DNA of 64,000 nucleotides from CAIVAT01 sp037128705 (GTDB lineage Bacteria > Bacteroidota > Bacteroidia > Bacteroidales > FEN-979), in contig JBAXVX010000014.1 of NCBI GenBank assembly GCA_037128705.1, positions 30,365-94,364 of the forward strand, written 5' to 3'. Below, one piece after another: positions 42,803 to 51,123 of the stretch (position 1 is its first letter; every line of letters starts with the position of its first letter). The notes under the pieces were generated by a model. That model saw nothing but the letters and a program-made list of their open reading frames with translations, did no database searches and was not told the origin of the DNA. Position numbers and translations under genes: made by a program.

Positions 42803-45403
42803 TTAATAATAAATCACTTCACACCCCGGATGGCTCAGCTTTAACTTCTCGACACGTTTTGGGGAAACTTTCGTATTGAACATTTTTACCGATTCGAGCT
42901 TATGCATGCCATCCAGTACATCCACATTCCCAACCCGGGTGTTGTAGAATTCTATCACCTTCAGGTTGACAAGCTTTTGCAAATATTTTAAATTTTTTAT
43001 CTGGGTCCCGTTGAATTTCAGTATCTCCAGTTGCATCATATTCTGCAATGGTTCGATCTCCTCTACCTGGGTGTTTGAAAAATCAAGTTCTGTGAGATTG
43101 GGCAATCCGGTAACAGGAGTCAGGTCGGTCACCGGGTTCTTTGGGCACCGCAACGCCTTCAGCTTTGGCATGTGGCTGACCGGGTCAAGTTTGGAAACGG
43201 TGGTCCCGGAAAACTGGAGTTCGGTCAACCTCGATAAATGCTGAACGGGACTCAAATCTGAAATCTGAGGGTTTTCAGCAACAACGATTTTGGCAAGTCC
43301 GGCAATTTGCTGAAGCTGAATTTTATCAGGGGTTCCCTTCACATTCACCTGCTGTAGCAACACATCCTTCCAGGCAGCACTCAGGCCGTTCCACCATTCG
43401 GTGTTCTCGAAGGTCTGGAAGACCAGCATGCATCCAGGATTTTTCTCTGCGAATTTATCAGCATCCGGGCCTTCAACCGGTGTATTGTCCGCATAAACGA
43501 ACTGCAGGCTGGTCAGTGGATACAGCGGGCTCAGGTCGGCCACCAGGGTATTGTCAATGTTCAGGATACTGAGGTTTGTTGTGCCCGACAAGGGCTGCAG
43601 GCTGGCAATTTTGGTATTCGAGGCATTCAGCACCTTTATTTCAGTTAAATCTTTGAGCGGATCCAGCGAGGTGATTCCGGTACTCTGGCATTGCAGATTC
43701 CGGAGCAGGATCAACTCTTCCAACGGTTGAAGCGAGGTAACCGACATGCGCCCGATGATATTTATACTGTCAAGGAGAACAAGTTTGTGGAGCTGCTCCG
43801 TACTGGGGGGATTGTCAAGCTTCTGGTAAAAGTTGAACACATTTTGCCATTCAGCGTTCATTCCCTTCCACCAGGCTGCCAGTTCTTTCGAAGCATATAC
43901 CAGGGTGGCATCCGGGTGGGTCTTTAAAAAGTTCTGTGCCTCATTCCGGCCAATCTTTGAGTTGTTGCAATATACCCTTTGCAAACCGGCAAGGTTGGTC
44001 AACGGTGCGAGACTGCTTATTCCAGTGCTGTCAGCAATCAGAATGTGCAGATCTGACAAATCCTTCAGGGCATCCAGTTTATCAACCGGTGTGACGGAGA
44101 TATTCAGGATTTCAAGTTTCGTAAGGCTTGAAACAGGGCCAAGGTCATTGATATTCGTATGGTTTATCCTTAAATCGATGATGGTGGTCATATCCCTGAG
44201 GGGTTCCAGGGAGGTCACTTTTGTACCGCTGATATCAAGTACGGAGAGTAGCTGAAACGTCGGAATAATCGAAATATCTGAAACCGGGGTTCCCTTCATG
44301 CGTAGTTGACTGATGAGCAGGCAATACCGCAACGGATCGAGCAGGCTTATGCCCGTGTTCGAAATATCGAGGATCTCCAGTTTATTGAGGTTTCGCAAAG
44401 GCATCAGGTCAATCACCGGGGTGCCCGAAAGATTGACCACCTTCAGGTCAGAGAGTTTGCTGAGGGGTTCCAGGTTTGAAATCGTGGTATTTCCCGACAG
44501 GTCGACACTGCCTGCATGAACGATCTGCCCAAGGAACTGATAAAACTCCGATCCCATGATGGGCGTTTTCTGACCCCCGACCATGGCAACCGAATCATTG
44601 AAGCTCTCGATCTGATCCATGGGCAAAGTTCCTTCCAGTTTCATTCCCTGTGAAAGGATCGATTTCCATCCCTGCGACAGCGCATTCCACCAGTTACGCA
44701 ACTCATCTTTTTCATTCAGTTTCGTCGTATATACGCTTACGATTTTCAACTGTTGCTTCACCGAGTCAAAATTGATCTCGATGTACCGTACCTTGTTGGA
44801 ATTGACCGAATCACCGTTGATGGTTATCCCCTGCAGGCTTCGGTTGGCAGTCACCTTGAAATAGGTCAGGCCGTCCTGGTTGGCTGCCACACTGATGTCC
44901 TGGATGCTATACTGGAATTTCACATTTTTAAAAAAGAAATCAACATCGCTCAGGTAGGCCGGCATGTCTTTATAGAGCGGGACCAACCTGTTTTCATCCA
45001 GGTCATCCTCAATCTGAACCTCTTCATCCCAGCACCATTTCAGGTAACTCTGCGAGATGATCTGCTGCTTTTCGTTCACGGTATTCCGCCTGTCGCCCAA
45101 AAAATTCAGGGAACTTTCGAAAAATTTCACCAGAGGGGTTACCTGCAACCTGAAGGTGTCAATCTTATTTGCCGCGATCATGCCCGCTTTTGATTTAGGC
45201 TGATCCTTCTTTCCGGCGGTGCCCGGTTTCTTTTTTGCCGTGGCCCCCTGCTTCTGCTGCGCTGCAGTCGTCTTCTTCGGGGTGGCTGAAGTTTTACCGT
45301 GTGATGAAGTCGGGATCTTCTTTGTCGCAGTTTTGCTTTGAGCCAATACAGGAACAAGGCCCATGGATAACGCCAGTAGCAATAAAATAAAATTCTTCCT
45401 CAT
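42803..45403 (-). CDS. Secreted leucine-rich-repeat protein with three blocks
   Basis: 866 residues. Signal peptide (LLLLALSMGLVPVLAQS), then a Lys/Thr/Ala-rich basic linker (about 22-75), an N-terminal domain at about 80-240 shared with the two genes upstream, and SDS22-like leucine-rich repeats (LxxLxxLDISxTxI pattern, such as LEILDISNTGISLLDPL). The repeats come in three blocks, each opened by a double-Trp motif (WWNALSQGW, WWKGMNAEW, WWNGLSAAW) and the first two closed by an EAxxFxxxHPxxxLVY-like segment. No T9SS tail or lipobox. A periplasmic or surface protein-binding role is likely; function unknown. Confidence 0.8.
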   Translation of the reverse strand: MRKNFILLLLALSMGLVPVLAQSKTATKKIPTSSHGKTSATPKKTTAAQQKQGATAKKKPGTAGKKDQPKSKAGMIAANKIDTFRLQVTPLVKFFESSLNFLGDRRNTVNEKQQIISQSYLKWCWDEEVQIEDDLDENRLVPLYKDMPAYLSDVDFFFKNVKFQYSIQDISVAANQDGLTYFKVTANRSLQGITINGDSVNSNKVRYIEINFDSVKQQLKIVSVYTTKLNEKDELRNWWNALSQGWKSILSQGMKLEGTLPMDQIESFNDSVAMVGGQKTPIMGSEFYQFLGQIVHAGSVDLSGNTTISNLEPLSKLSDLKVVNLSGTPVIDLMPLRNLNKLEILDISNTGISLLDPLRYCLLISQLRMKGTPVSDISIIPTFQLLSVLDISGTKVTSLEPLRDMTTIIDLRINHTNINDLGPVSSLTKLEILNISVTPVDKLDALKDLSDLHILIADSTGISSLAPLTNLAGLQRVYCNNSKIGRNEAQNFLKTHPDATLVYASKELAAWWKGMNAEWQNVFNFYQKLDNPPSTEQLHKLVLLDSINIIGRMSVTSLQPLEELILLRNLQCQSTGITSLDPLKDLTEIKVLNASNTKIASLQPLSGTTNLSILNIDNTLVADLSPLYPLTSLQFVYADNTPVEGPDADKFAEKNPGCMLVFQTFENTEWWNGLSAAWKDVLLQQVNVKGTPDKIQLQQIAGLAKIVVAENPQISDLSPVQHLSRLTELQFSGTTVSKLDPVSHMPKLKALRCPKNPVTDLTPVTGLPNLTELDFSNTQVEEIEPLQNMMQLEILKFNGTQIKNLKYLQKLVNLKVIEFYNTRVGNVDVLDGMHKLESVKMFNTKVSPKRVEKLKLSHPGCEVIYY

Positions 45404-45409
45404 GCAGGT

Positions 45410-46243
45410 TTAATTTACGTGTGTGTAGTGACGCATCAATTCCATTTTTTCCTTATCGTTCACGCGGAGTACGTTGGAGATTAACCAACCGGAATTCATG
45501 CTGTTCCGGTTAAAATAGGAGACTTCGAAGTACCAGTTCGGAACCTGGAAAATGTGGAACTTGACATTGTTGACCGTTACAAAGTTAAGGTTTCCCTCCT
45601 TCATTTCCATCACAAACAATGCAGTCATGTCAGGGGTGTAATCCCGCTCAAAATAATAGTCGAGATTTTCGGGTTCCTTGAAGGCCTTGTGCAGGTTCAT
45701 GAAATCAAGTTCATGGCTCATCGGGTGGATAAAATATTTAAGGTTGACCGTATCGTTCAGGTGGGTGAACCATGATTCAAAACGATCGAAATAAACACTG
45801 GATATCACCCATTTGTAACCATCCATCTGCTTCTCAATTTTGAGGTACAGGATCAAATTCACCTTCTCCTTTTTATAGGTAAAGGTGGCAGCAACTTCGG
45901 CGAACCAGCCCTTTGAATAGAAGTCAAGGAAAGCAGGGTTCTTTTTATTCAAGGCATCATCGATAAATACAAATTTCACATCTGAGTTTATCAGGGGGCT
46001 TGAGTTATCAAAAAGGATGTTCAGATAGCTCTTCCTGGCCTTAAGGTCACGATAACCGGGATTCCCCGGATAATAACGTTTACCCTGTAAATCCTCCTCA
46101 CCGTTAAACCTCAGGAAAAACTGGTTTACCTGTTTGGTCTGCGCATAGAACACAGATTCATCACCGGTAAGTGAGCCGATTGAACCCTGTGAAAAGCATA
46201 AGACAGGAAGCAGGAATATGATAATGATGGTGAGTTTTCTCAT
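45410..46243 (-). CDS. Secreted protein of unknown function, LRR operon
   Basis: 277 residues with signal peptide (IIIIFLLPVLCFSQ). The segment at about 35-150 (VNQFFLRFNGEEDLQG, then YLNILFDNSS and KWVISSVYFDRF) resembles the N-terminal domain of the LRR protein and of the 195-residue neighbour, perhaps an NTF2-like fold. No known family recognised. It starts 91 bp after the previous gene, a gap that holds a heptad array, and ends 6 bp before the LRR gene. Confidence 0.75.
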   Translation of the reverse strand: MRKLTIIIIFLLPVLCFSQGSIGSLTGDESVFYAQTKQVNQFFLRFNGEEDLQGKRYYPGNPGYRDLKARKSYLNILFDNSSPLINSDVKFVFIDDALNKKNPAFLDFYSKGWFAEVAATFTYKKEKVNLILYLKIEKQMDGYKWVISSVYFDRFESWFTHLNDTVNLKYFIHPMSHELDFMNLHKAFKEPENLDYYFERDYTPDMTALFVMEMKEGNLNFVTVNNVKFHIFQVPNWYFEVSYFNRNSMNSGWLISNVLRVNDKEKMELMRHYTHVN

Positions 46244-46292
46244 AGACAGGTATTAAAACAGCGAATTACGAAATATGAACCACACCAGGCAG

Positions 46293-46327
46293 TTCGTAAT
46301 TCGTAATTCGCAATTCGAAATTCGTAA
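46293..46327. repeat. Heptad array, 5 units of TTCGTAA
   Basis: TTCGTAA twice, TTCGCAA, TTCGAAA, TTCGTAA on the plus strand (GAATTAC in rotation on the coding strand). It lies 7 bp after the stop of the gene at 46335-46922. Confidence 0.88.
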
Positions 46328-46334
46328 TTATTTC

Positions 46335-46922
46335 TTATTTAGATGTTTCCTTAACCCGGATATCTCCAAGCATTACATCCCAGAACCCGATCAGGCGCCC
46401 GCCGATCTGGGTCTCCTTCCGTTTAACATAAACCGTGATATCCTTCTTGGTGGTGTCCTCATACACCAGTCCCTTTTCCTTGTCATACCCCTGGAAACGC
46501 TGGTAGATGGTAATCACACCCACATAGGTTCCGTCAGGCTGCCGTACAAGGTCGCTCACATACTGGATCTTGTACCAGTCGATGGATACCTTGTCGTAAT
46601 TCAGCTGCATGAGGCGGTCGAAATATTCACGTACCTTGTAGTAGTTCACATCCTGCTTGCCCAGCGAAGAGACTCCGATTTCACTGTTTTCCATGAAAAG
46701 TTCAACGGCCCGTTCAATGACGCGCTGTGCATCAGACCAGGGAGTCTTTTTGTCACCGATGATGCTGATATATTTGCTCAGGTCGCGTACCTTTTCCAGG
46801 GCCAGGCTGTCTATGGCCTGTTTGCGTTGGGGAGACAGATTATCCTGTTTATCCTGTGCGGTAACCCGGTTCGACACGGCGAACAGGCTAACCAATATAA
46901 TGAATGAAAGAATCTTTCTCAT
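46335..46922 (-). CDS. Secreted protein of unknown function, LRR operon
   Basis: 195 residues with signal peptide (ILVSLFAVSNRVTAQ). Residues about 40-170 (SIIGDKKTPWSDAQRVIERA ... QPDGTYVGVITIYQRFQGYD) align by eye with the N-terminal domain of the LRR protein (FLGDRRNTVNEKQQIISQS ... DGLTYFKVTANRSLQGI): GD+basic pair, helix, aromatic pair, DGxY strand. No enzymatic motif. Starts 5 bp after the preceding gene. Confidence 0.75.
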   Translation of the reverse strand: MRKILSFIILVSLFAVSNRVTAQDKQDNLSPQRKQAIDSLALEKVRDLSKYISIIGDKKTPWSDAQRVIERAVELFMENSEIGVSSLGKQDVNYYKVREYFDRLMQLNYDKVSIDWYKIQYVSDLVRQPDGTYVGVITIYQRFQGYDKEKGLVYEDTTKKDITVYVKRKETQIGGRLIGFWDVMLGDIRVKETSK

Positions 46923-46927
46923 GGTCG

Positions 46928-47746
46928 TTACTTTTTAATTAAATCGAGTCCTTTGATTTTTCCATTTGCATCATTCATGATGGCATCAATGGCGTTTTTA
47001 CTGGCTTTGGTGTCTTTCAGGAAATTCAGATACCGTTTAATGGTGGTGGGTTTGTCGTAATCGACCATCGAGCCTTCCCGGCTGATAATGATGAGGACAG
47101 GAACATCATCCGACGAAAAAAACTGAAGCGTCTTCTGGATGGTTGCATCGGCTTGTGACAAATCGCCTGTGCTGGCTGAACTGGCAATGGATGCAAAGGC
47201 ATTTTCCAGCTGGACTTTGACCGGCAAACTATTTGCAGCACCAAAACTACGCATATCCTTGATTTTTTTCTCGACCCGGAGGATCAACTCATCGATTTCA
47301 CTGTTCTGAAGGTTTTGAGCTTTGATGACATCCAACTCCCGTTCAATCTGGTCGGCCGATTTTCCATCTTTGTTCAACAACAAATCATACAAAGCGGCTC
47401 TGGCCACATCTGTTTTCTGTCCCCTGATCTTCGCCTCATTTGCACCCATGGTCTTGATTTTCTGCTGAGCTTCGATGATCATCGAATTCAGGATGGGGTC
47501 GTTGAGATTTTTATCCATGATCTCAGATACGACTCTTTTTTGCTCATCGTAGGAGAGCGTCGAGGTTCCGCTGATAATCGGCTGCAACTGTTTCTTTGCG
47601 TTTTCGATCTGGGCCTTAAGCTCCTTTTTCGACAGTTTTCCGGTCGATTTACAACTATCCGTTCCGACAACAACCAGTGCCATCATCATGATGATGACAA
47701 AGTGCCGCCAGCGTATTGCTTTGATTTTACTGATGATTTCTGACAT
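46928..47746 (-). CDS. Lipoprotein of unknown function, first gene of the LRR operon
   Basis: 272 residues. A long positively charged N-terminus and hydrophobic segment lead to a lipobox-like Cys32 (VVGTDSCKST), so it is probably a lipoprotein. The rest is helical and Lys/Gln-rich (KKELKAQIENAKKQLQ), with a C-terminal segment DVPVLIIISREGSMVDYDKP resembling a small alpha/beta domain. No known family recognised. A run of 11 heptads fills most of the gap before it. Confidence 0.72.
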   Translation of the reverse strand: MSEIISKIKAIRWRHFVIIMMMALVVVGTDSCKSTGKLSKKELKAQIENAKKQLQPIISGTSTLSYDEQKRVVSEIMDKNLNDPILNSMIIEAQQKIKTMGANEAKIRGQKTDVARAALYDLLLNKDGKSADQIERELDVIKAQNLQNSEIDELILRVEKKIKDMRSFGAANSLPVKVQLENAFASIASSASTGDLSQADATIQKTLQFFSSDDVPVLIIISREGSMVDYDKPTTIKRYLNFLKDTKASKNAIDAIMNDANGKIKGLDLIKK

Positions 47747-47754
47747 AACTTTTT

Positions 47755-47831
47755 GATTTACGATTTACGATTTACGATTTACGATTTACGATATACGATA
47801 TACGATATACGATATACGATATACGATATAC
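47755..47831. repeat. Heptad array, 11 perfect units in two blocks
   Basis: Five GATTTAC units (47755-47789) followed without a break by six GATATAC units (47790-47831), all exact. It lies 9 bp before the start of the LRR operon (coding strand: GTATATC then GTAAATC) and follows gcvT and an octad array. This is the longest perfect array in the window. Confidence 0.95.
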
Positions 47832-47847
47832 GATTTTTTTTACTTCA

Positions 47848-47879
47848 TTACCTTGTCACCTTGTCACCTTGTTACCTTT
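47848..47879. repeat. Octad array, 4 units, after gcvT
   Basis: TTACCTTG, TCACCTTG twice, TTACCTTT on the plus strand (GGTGACAA/GGTAACAA on the gcvT coding strand). It begins 10 bp after the gcvT stop. Same family and same orientation relative to its gene as the arrays at 21032 and 24691. Confidence 0.85.
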
Positions 47880-47889
47880 TCACGCCTTT

Positions 47890-48978
47890 TTATCCTTTGT
47901 AAAACGGGAACTTCACCACCCTGGCCCGTAAAATTTTATCCCGGATCTTGATGTGGATCTCGCTTCCTTCCCTGGATAAGGCAGAGGGTACGTAACCCAT
48001 CCCAACCGGTATTTTTACTGAGGGTCCCATGGTTCCGGAGGTCACCTCGCCGATCTTGTTTCCCTGGGCGTCAACGATTTCATATTCATGCCGCGGAATT
48101 CCCTTGTCCACCATTTCGAAACCAACCAGCCGGTGGGCAGTGCCCTCCTGTTTCTGCTTCAGCAAAACTGCTTTGTTGATAAAATCCTTGTAATCGGTGA
48201 ATTTGGTGATCCAGCCCAACCCGGCCTCTATCGGAGAGGTGGTATCGTTGATGTCGTTGCCATAAAGGCAATAGCCCATCTCCAGTCGCAATGTATCCCG
48301 TGCAGCCAGGCCGATCGGCTTTATTCCAAACTCTTTGCCAGCCTCAAAAACAGCCTCCCATATTTTGGGAGCATCTTCATTGGACATGTAGATTTCACAT
48401 CCGCCCGACCCGGTATACCCTGTAGTGGCAAAAATGACATTGGGAATGCCGGCGAAGGTCAGCTTTTTGAACGTATAATATTCCATGTCGGTGACCACCG
48501 TGTCGGTAAGCTTTTGCATGGCCTTCAAAGCCAGGGGCCCCTGAACGGCAAGCTGGGAAATTTCATCCGAAGCATTGTACAGCGTCGCACCCATTTTGTT
48601 CTGCTTGTTGCACCATGCCCAATCCTTGTCAATATTGGCGGCATTCACAACCAGGAGATAGGTCAGGTCATCCACTTTGTAAACGAGCAGGTCATCCACA
48701 ATTCCACCCGTCTCATTCGGAAAACAGGCGTACTGAACTTTCCCCGGGACCAGTTTTGAGGCGTCGTTGGAGGTGACCCATTGAATAAAATCAAGCGCCT
48801 TCGGACCTTTGACCCAGAATTCGCCCATGTGAGAGACATCAAAAACACCAACACCTTTGCGAACGGTTTCATGTTCTGCAATAACACCTTCATACTGGAG
48901 CGGCATGTAATAGCCGGCAAAAGAGACCATCTTCGCCCCCATTGTTTCGTGAAATTTTGTAAATGCTGTATTTTTCAT
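47890..48978 (-). CDS. gcvT: Aminomethyltransferase (glycine cleavage T protein)
   Basis: Transfers the methylene group from the lipoylated H protein to tetrahydrofolate, releasing ammonia. 362 residues of family length. Visible features are the N-terminal KFHETMGAKMVSFAGYYMPL, the FDVSHMGEF motif with the catalytic-site Asp, AVQGPLALKAMQKL, and GYTGSGGCEIYM with the folate-site Glu. The C-terminal domain is complete. Genes for the other glycine cleavage proteins are not in the window. Confidence 0.97.
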   Translation of the reverse strand: MKNTAFTKFHETMGAKMVSFAGYYMPLQYEGVIAEHETVRKGVGVFDVSHMGEFWVKGPKALDFIQWVTSNDASKLVPGKVQYACFPNETGGIVDDLLVYKVDDLTYLLVVNAANIDKDWAWCNKQNKMGATLYNASDEISQLAVQGPLALKAMQKLTDTVVTDMEYYTFKKLTFAGIPNVIFATTGYTGSGGCEIYMSNEDAPKIWEAVFEAGKEFGIKPIGLAARDTLRLEMGYCLYGNDINDTTSPIEAGLGWITKFTDYKDFINKAVLLKQKQEGTAHRLVGFEMVDKGIPRHEYEIVDAQGNKIGEVTSGTMGPSVKIPVGMGYVPSALSREGSEIHIKIRDKILRARVVKFPFYKG

Positions 48979-49049
48979 TTGTTAATATTTAATTTTCAAC
49001 GGATGAGTCAGAACATCTCCTTCACCGGTATTTCGATAAGGTAACGTAG

Positions 49050-49057
49050 CAAATTTA
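49050..49057 (-). promoter_or_regulatory. TAnnTTTG -7 box before gcvT
   Basis: TAAATTTG on the minus strand, 71 nt before the gcvT ATG. No good -33 box. Confidence 0.4.
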
Positions 49058-49132
49058 GGAAAAATTGCACGGACTGCGGATGAATGTTGATATATTACAT
49101 CAAATGTTCATATGTTCCGACCATTTATTTTT

Positions 49133-49140
49133 TAATTTTG
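49133..49140 (+). promoter_or_regulatory. TAnnTTTG -7 box adjoining a start codon
   Basis: TAATTTTG ends only 4 nt before the ATG of the nucleotide-sugar dehydratase gene. If used, transcription would start at or inside the start codon (leaderless mRNA), or the true start may be elsewhere. Confidence 0.35.
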
Positions 49141-49144
49141 AACC

Positions 49145-51067
49145 ATGTTAATAACGAGGGAAAATACACCACGCTGGTTCATCTTTGTGATCGATCTTAC
49201 CATCGTAATCTGCTCAATTTTCCTTGCCTACCTTCTCCGATTCAACTTTGCCATTCCTGAATCGGAACTGGAACCGCTTCCGAAGATCTTCCTCTATATG
49301 GTCGTGGTCAGGGCAATCAGCTTTGTTATTGCGCGCTCCTATGCCGGCATCATTCGGTACACCAGCACCGGCGATGCCATGCGGGTATTTGGTACGGTAC
49401 TGGGAGGAAGCATCACCTTTGCCCTTACCAACCTGTTCACATTCTATGTGATCGGTAACTTCTTTTTACATTCCTTCTTCTTCACTCCCTTCTTCTTCAT
49501 CCCCTTCTCCATCATCATCATCGAATTCCTGGCCACCTCCTTCGGAATGATCACCTTCAGGCTCATCGTGAAACTCGCCTTTATCGAACTTCAGCACCCC
49601 GAAGGCGAAAAGGTGAATGTGGTGATCTATGGTGCGGGAGAGGCCGGGATCACGGCAAAACATACCCTTGACCGCGATGTCGGCACAAAATACAGGGTAC
49701 TGGCATTTATCGACGACAACATAAGCAAGCAGGGCAAAAAACTGGAAGGCATTGACATCCTTCATCCCGATAAACTCGACAACATCCTCGCCTCCAACTC
49801 CATTGCTCAGATCATCCTGGCCATCATGCATTTTGACTCGCTGAAGAAGCAGGAACTGGTGGATAAATGCCTGGCATACAACACCAAGGTGCTCACTGTT
49901 CCACCCATGATCCGGTGGATAAACGGGGAGTTGAGTTTCAACCAGATAAAAAAGATCAACATCGAAGAGCTGCTCGAACGCGATGAAATTAAACTCGACG
50001 AGGAGCGCATAGGTGAGGAAATAACCGGCAAAACCATCCTGGTCACAGGTGCCGCCGGATCCATCGGGAGCGAGATCGTCCGCCAGGTTTCCCGCTTTTC
50101 TCCCCGTCAGCTCATCCTGATCGACCAGGCCGAAACACCGCTCCATTACCTTGAACTTGAAACCCTCGAGTATAATCAGGGGACCGGCATCGAACTGATC
50201 CTTTGCGACATATGCAACAAGCACCGGATGCGCAAGATCTTTGAAGCCTTCCGCCCCGACATGGTATATCATGCTGCAGCCTACAAGCATGTGCCCATGA
50301 TGGAAAGCAACCCGGCTGAGGCCGTACTTACCAACGTTGGCGGCACACAGATCGTTGCCGACCTCTCGGTAAAGTACAGGGTGAAAAAGTTCATCATGAT
50401 CTCCACCGATAAGGCAGTGAACCCCACCAATGTGATGGGAGCCTCCAAACGCATCGCCGAAATTTATGTCCAGGCGCTGAACACATCAGGTGATACGAGG
50501 TTTATCACAACAAGATTCGGAAATGTGCTTGGGTCAAACGGTTCAGTGATCCCACTCTTCAGAAGTCAGATCGAGAAGGGCGGACCTGTTACCATAACCC
50601 ATCCTGAGGTAACGCGTTTTTTTATGACCATCCCTGAAGCCTGCCAGCTGGTCCTCGAAGCCGGGGCGCACGGGAACGGTGGCGAGATCTTTATTTTCGA
50701 CATGGGGAAATCGGTTAAGATCCTCGACCTGGCGAAACGGATGATCCAGCTTTCAGGTCTCACACTGGGAAAAGATATCCAGATCAGGTATTCCGGGTTG
50801 CGACCGGGCGAAAAACTTTACGAAGAGTTGCTGAACATCGAAGAAAACACCATCCCCACACATCACCCGCTGATCCTCACCGCCAAAGTTCGTGAACTCG
50901 ACCTGGATACCGTCAAACATGACATCGACGGCCTGATCTCCATGGTTGCCGCCCATTCCAACTTTGATGTCATTCGGAAAATGAAACAGATGGTCCCCGA
51001 ATACAAAAGCCAGAACTCGATCTATGAGCAATTGGATAAAGAGGGACCAATGACAAGTGACGAATGA
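49145..51067 (+). CDS. Membrane nucleotide-sugar 4,6-dehydratase (WbpM/PglF/CapD type)
   Basis: 640 residues. Four transmembrane helices at about 12-145; a Rossmann domain with YGAGEAG (162-168); then a catalytic SDR domain with NAD motif GAAGSIG (302-308), AAAYKHVPMMESNP, and STDKAVNPTN (Lys423). The usual catalytic Tyr is replaced by Met in NVMGASKR, as is typical of this family. It makes a UDP-4-keto-6-deoxy sugar for capsule, O-antigen or protein glycosylation. The final codons (MTSDE) are encoded by a heptad array. Confidence 0.92.
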   Translation: MLITRENTPRWFIFVIDLTIVICSIFLAYLLRFNFAIPESELEPLPKIFLYMVVVRAISFVIARSYAGIIRYTSTGDAMRVFGTVLGGSITFALTNLFTFYVIGNFFLHSFFFTPFFFIPFSIIIIEFLATSFGMITFRLIVKLAFIELQHPEGEKVNVVIYGAGEAGITAKHTLDRDVGTKYRVLAFIDDNISKQGKKLEGIDILHPDKLDNILASNSIAQIILAIMHFDSLKKQELVDKCLAYNTKVLTVPPMIRWINGELSFNQIKKINIEELLERDEIKLDEERIGEEITGKTILVTGAAGSIGSEIVRQVSRFSPRQLILIDQAETPLHYLELETLEYNQGTGIELILCDICNKHRMRKIFEAFRPDMVYHAAAYKHVPMMESNPAEAVLTNVGGTQIVADLSVKYRVKKFIMISTDKAVNPTNVMGASKRIAEIYVQALNTSGDTRFITTRFGNVLGSNGSVIPLFRSQIEKGGPVTITHPEVTRFFMTIPEACQLVLEAGAHGNGGEIFIFDMGKSVKILDLAKRMIQLSGLTLGKDIQIRYSGLRPGEKLYEELLNIEENTIPTHHPLILTAKVRELDLDTVKHDIDGLISMVAAHSNFDVIRKMKQMVPEYKSQNSIYEQLDKEGPMTSDE

Positions 51068-51082
51068 CAAGTGACGAATGAC
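51048..51082. repeat. Heptad array, 5 units, overlapping a stop codon
   Basis: CAATGAC, AAGTGAC, GAATGAC, AAGTGAC, GAATGAC. The dehydratase stop TGA (51065-51067) is bases 4-6 of the third unit; the array encodes its last residues, MTSDE. Confidence 0.88.
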
Positions 51083-51123
51083 AAATTTCACTGCAATTCA
51101 TAATTTTTAATTTTTAATTATTC

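Noticed and set aside
47755..47831. Array resembling a CRISPR
   Set aside because: Units are 7 bp with no spacers, and no cas gene is near.
49466..50290. Long minus-strand frame of 274 codons
   Set aside because: It is antisense to the dehydratase gene, whose protein is clearly conserved; the acidic composition is a mirror of that gene's hydrophobic codons.
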